Assembly (NCBI GenBank): GCA_004524515.1
Contig: SDNV01000112.1
Coordinates: 1-8,844, forward strand
Source of the DNA: Promethearchaeota archaeon
GTDB lineage: Archaea > Asgardarchaeota > Lokiarchaeia > Sigynarchaeales > SOKP01
Length of the DNA stretch: 8,844 nucleotides
Reading direction: 5' to 3'
Shown: piece after piece, positions 6,664 to 8,844 of the stretch
Layout: each line of letters begins with the position of its first letter
How positions within the stretch are numbered: position 1 is the first letter of the stretch
The notes under the pieces: generated by a model
Database searches by the model: none
What the model saw: the letters and a program-made list of their open reading frames with translations, nothing else
What the model was told of the DNA's origin: nothing
Made by a program: the position numbers and the translations under genes

Positions 6664-7911
6664 ATGGAAGATGTAAGAAATGATGATGATATAATGCAAA
6701 CGATTAGAAAAATGACATCTGAAGGTAAAATCGATGCGGTTGTCGAGAAAATTGCCGATTATCTAAATCAATCAAATGAAGAAAATTATATTGAACGATT
6801 AGAAAATGTTTTAGAAACGGTTTCAACTCTGATGGGTGGTAGAACGGTTATAAGATTTCTTATTGAAAATTCAATTATAGATATCCCCACCTTGTTAGAA
6901 AATCTTTCAAAAAAAGATTCTCTTTTGAGATATTCTTTCCTATTACTTCTTAAAGATATGTGTGAAAATGAAGAAGATTTATTTTTACCTCATAGTGAAG
7001 AATTACTGACATCAGAGGATCCAAATGTACGAGAAGCATTTCTACAGCTTTTAATTTTCATAGCTGGAGGAGAGAGAGAAATAGAAGACGAGATATTAAT
7101 AGAATTAATTGCCTCAAGATTAGTGGATGATAAAGATTTTGTTATTGAAAAAGCAGTCCAAACTTTAAAAACAATCGGAAAAAAAAATCCCTCTCTAATT
7201 ACGAAAACATTAAAAAAATATACTAAAGAGTGTTCTGAGAATGAAGAATTAAAGAAAAACGTTGATGAAATTTTAAAGTCAATAGTTACCGTAGAGAAAA
7301 TTGAAGAGATTGTAGAAGAAGAAGAATCTAAGACTGAACCAGTGGCACAAGAATTAGTGGAAAAGGAAAAGAAATTGGAATATAAAGAAATAGAATTAAA
7401 TGAAAAAGAAAAAAAATTGGAGGATAAAGAAGCGGAGCTTGAAGTGAAAGAAATTTTATCCAGTTTTGATTTAACACAAATAGAAAAGGAAAAGCAACTA
7501 AAAGAAAAAGAGATCGAATTAGAGGAAAAGGAAATAGAACTAAAGGAAAAAGAGATGAAATTGGATTTAAAAGGGAAAGCTGAAAAAGTAGAATTGCCTA
7601 AGAAATTGGTCAAAGAAGAAAAAGAGATTTTAGATAAAGAGATTGAATTGAAGAAGAAAGATCTTGAAATCAAAAAGAAAAAATTAGAATTAGAAGAGAA
7701 ACAAAAAGATTTAGAAGCAATCGAGATAATTGAAAAACAAAAAACACTAAAAATTAAGGAAGAGCTAATTCAAAAAGAGCGAGACTTGGAAGAAGTAGAA
7801 ATTGAGTTAAAAAAGAAATCGATTGAGGAAAAAGAAAGGAAAATTATGGAAGATGAAGCTAAAAGAATAAGGGAAAAAATTAGGGAATTGGAAAAAAAAA
7901 AGAAACTATAA
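6664..7911 (+). CDS. HEAT-like repeat protein with long Lys/Glu-rich helical tail
   Basis: The 415-residue protein has two halves. Residues 1 to about 210 are paired helices like HEAT/ARM repeats, with DPNVREAFLQLL (119-130) and DKDFVIEKAVQTLKTIG (156-172) the clearest units. From about 229 to the end it is almost only Lys, Glu, Leu and Ile, with Leu recurring about every seven residues. That suits a coiled coil or a single stable alpha-helix, potentially about 25-28 nm if continuous (inference from 1.5 angstrom per residue). A proline around residue 312 may kink it. HEAT solenoids usually bind proteins and such helices act as spacers or oligomerising rods, so a scaffold role is plausible; nothing suggests an enzyme. 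ATG 6664 is chosen over in-frame GTG 6652 (adds four residues) because of the SD-like GTGAT before it. It lies 32 bp after the upstream gene and probably shares its transcript. Database matches of the tail to other coiled coils would be compositional only. Confidence 0.82.
   Translation: MEDVRNDDDIMQTIRKMTSEGKIDAVVEKIADYLNQSNEENYIERLENVLETVSTLMGGRTVIRFLIENSIIDIPTLLENLSKKDSLLRYSFLLLLKDMCENEEDLFLPHSEELLTSEDPNVREAFLQLLIFIAGGEREIEDEILIELIASRLVDDKDFVIEKAVQTLKTIGKKNPSLITKTLKKYTKECSENEELKKNVDEILKSIVTVEKIEEIVEEEESKTEPVAQELVEKEKKLEYKEIELNEKEKKLEDKEAELEVKEILSSFDLTQIEKEKQLKEKEIELEEKEIELKEKEMKLDLKGKAEKVELPKKLVKEEKEILDKEIELKKKDLEIKKKKLELEEKQKDLEAIEIIEKQKTLKIKEELIQKERDLEEVEIELKKKSIEEKERKIMEDEAKRIREKIRELEKKKKL
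7360..7566 (+). repeat. 14-residue charged repeats encoding the helical tail
   Basis: Four recognisable 42-bp/14-residue units encode the pattern EKEKxLxxKExEL: residues 233-246, 247-260, 274-287 and 288-301 of the ATG-6664 product. The two pairs are split by a less regular 13-residue stretch containing SSFDLTQ. The units suggest tail growth by tandem duplication of two-heptad blocks. Confidence 0.7.
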
Positions 7912-7923
7912 TAGATAGGAACA

Positions 7924-7930
7924 TTTTTTT
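7924..7930 (+). terminator. Oligo-T terminator for the plus-strand pair
   Basis: Seven T in a row begin 12 bp after the TAA ending the HEAT-like gene. No stem is visible, as is normal for archaeal oligo-T termination. Confidence 0.45.
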
Positions 7931-7934
7931 ATGT

Positions 7935-7940
7935 AAAAAA
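7935..7940 (-). terminator. Possible oligo-T terminator for the convergent minus-strand gene
   Basis: Six T on the minus strand, about 78 bp past the TAA at 8018. It sits next to the plus-strand T7, so this 20-bp spot could stop transcription from both sides. A run of six is weak in such AT-rich DNA. Confidence 0.3.
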
Positions 7941-8017
7941 TTATAATTCAAAACCTAATTTTAATTAATCATTATCATTAATTTGTTAATTAAGTAAATT
8001 CATAGTAAATTTTAATG

Positions 8018-8844
8018 TTATATAATATCCTTTTGCTCAGTAATAGGAGTTGTATGTAGCCTCCTTACCAATTCTCTCACTTGAGCAACTTGAGCACTTT
8101 CAGGTGCTAAATTTAACTGGATTTTTTTTGCTAAATTATAAGCAAGCTCTATAAACTCAAGATCTTCCAGCATTTCTACAATTTGAATCTGAGCATCAAT
8201 GTCTTGTATTCCGAATTTATCTCCTAGACTTTCACCATATTCTAAAAGTTTTTCTTTGAGTAGTACATCTATTTTTTGAGATCGCTCAACATATTTTACT
8301 TTTTTTACGAGTTGTTTAAAACTATTCATTATATTATACAGTTCGCTTTTTGGATACTCGTCAATATTTTTCAACACATAAAAAATATAAATCTCTGCCT
8401 TTTCATACCGTTTTAATTTAAGACTTATATCAAGCAATTCTAAAAGAGCTAACTCATACAAGAATTTACTATCGATATTTGGAATAATTTTTTCAAAAAT
8501 CCAATCGAGAATATTAGGTTGATCAAATTTTTCAATAATATCTATTAGAAATTTAATTACTGAGAAATATAATTTTGCATTTTCTGTTTTTGTAGAACTT
8601 AAAAATGAGATTAAAGCATATTTAACTCGTCCCATTGCATCTTCTAAATTCATGGGAGTCTCAGTAAATTTATAAAAAGCGGATTCTAAAATGGGTTTTA
8701 TTTTCTCTTTTGCGTCAAAATCGTAGACAAAATAATCACCCCAATTAGGACTTAAAGCTGTTTTTTCTGTTTTTTTACTAATTTTTCTCTCTTGTGCATC
8801 TTTTTCTTGTTTTGGTTTTTTAGTTTTTAATTTTTCAGAAAAAT
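8018..8844 (-). CDS. Alpha-helical TPR-like protein with Lys-rich N-terminal segment, 5' end cut by window edge
   Basis: The frame is open from the right edge to the TAA at 8018, giving 274 residues with the true start outside the window. The first in-window ATG (8653) is internal: about 63 in-frame codons lie upstream without a stop, and no SD precedes it. The extra part begins with a Lys/Glu/Gln-rich, probably disordered stretch (KTKKPKQEKDAQERK), then LSPNWGDYFVYDF and a helix (AKEKIKPILESAFYKF). The rest is helical throughout with TPR/solenoid-like pairs, for example FLYELALLELLDISLKLKRYEKAEIYIFYVL and EMLEDLEFIELAYNLAKKI, ending in VRELVRRLHTTPITEQKDII. I recognise no family and see no catalytic motif, signal peptide or membrane helix. 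It converges on the HEAT-like gene with 106 bp between the stops. The likeliest role is protein binding; this is inferred from fold type only. Confidence 0.78.
   Translation of the reverse strand, partial: FSEKLKTKKPKQEKDAQERKISKKTEKTALSPNWGDYFVYDFDAKEKIKPILESAFYKFTETPMNLEDAMGRVKYALISFLSSTKTENAKLYFSVIKFLIDIIEKFDQPNILDWIFEKIIPNIDSKFLYELALLELLDISLKLKRYEKAEIYIFYVLKNIDEYPKSELYNIMNSFKQLVKKVKYVERSQKIDVLLKEKLLEYGESLGDKFGIQDIDAQIQIVEMLEDLEFIELAYNLAKKIQLNLAPESAQVAQVRELVRRLHTTPITEQKDII

Noticed and set aside
7360..7566. Tandem repeats considered as a CRISPR-like or minisatellite array
   Set aside because: The units are in-frame 42-bp coding repeats without distinct spacers and are explained by the heptad helix they encode.
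6990..7673. Long minus-strand frame rich in Phe and Ser opposite the HEAT-rod gene
   Set aside because: It is the mirror of Lys/Glu codons (AAA, GAA read as TTT, TTC) on the coding strand. Its composition is not protein-like, and the plus-strand frame has clear HEAT-like and heptad patterns.

Overview
The window is very AT-rich, densely packed and intron-free. Its starts are a mix of Shine-Dalgarno-led and apparently leaderless, which fits an archaeon. One gene fuses a longin-like domain to a degenerate Arf/Ras-like GTPase, and others encode HEAT-like and TPR-like solenoids and a long charged helix. That mix points to an Asgard archaeon, most likely of the low-GC Lokiarchaeia type. This assignment is inferred from gene content; no marker gene such as rRNA is present.

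Left part (1-3660, minus strand): a compact three-gene unit. Two tandem paralogous M32 metallocarboxypeptidases (2158-3660 and 621-2117) are followed 17 bp later by a HAD-superfamily hydrolase (603 to beyond the left edge) that starts with TTG. Both peptidases keep the zinc-binding HExxH...E motif. This looks like a peptide-catabolism unit with an added small phosphatase-type enzyme. Middle (3773-5398, minus): a 541-residue multidomain protein, with longin-like, P-loop GTPase-like, helical, disordered Ser/Pro/Lys-rich and C-terminal helical parts. It is separated from the peptidases by a T8 tract and a candidate promoter.

Right part: a 276-bp divergent promoter region (5399-5674), then a plus-strand pair of an unrecognised Cys-containing protein (5675-6631) and a HEAT-like protein with a long Lys/Glu helix (6664-7911). 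A short T-rich convergent gap (7912-8017) separates them from a minus-strand helical TPR-like protein (8018 to beyond the right edge). The reading frame of this last gene stays open to the window end, so the ATG at 8653 is internal.

The longin-GTPase protein and the HEAT/coiled-coil pair are divergently arranged. They could form a membrane- or scaffold-related module, but that is inference from domain types and position only. No tRNA, rRNA, CRISPR array, transposase or integration site was seen.
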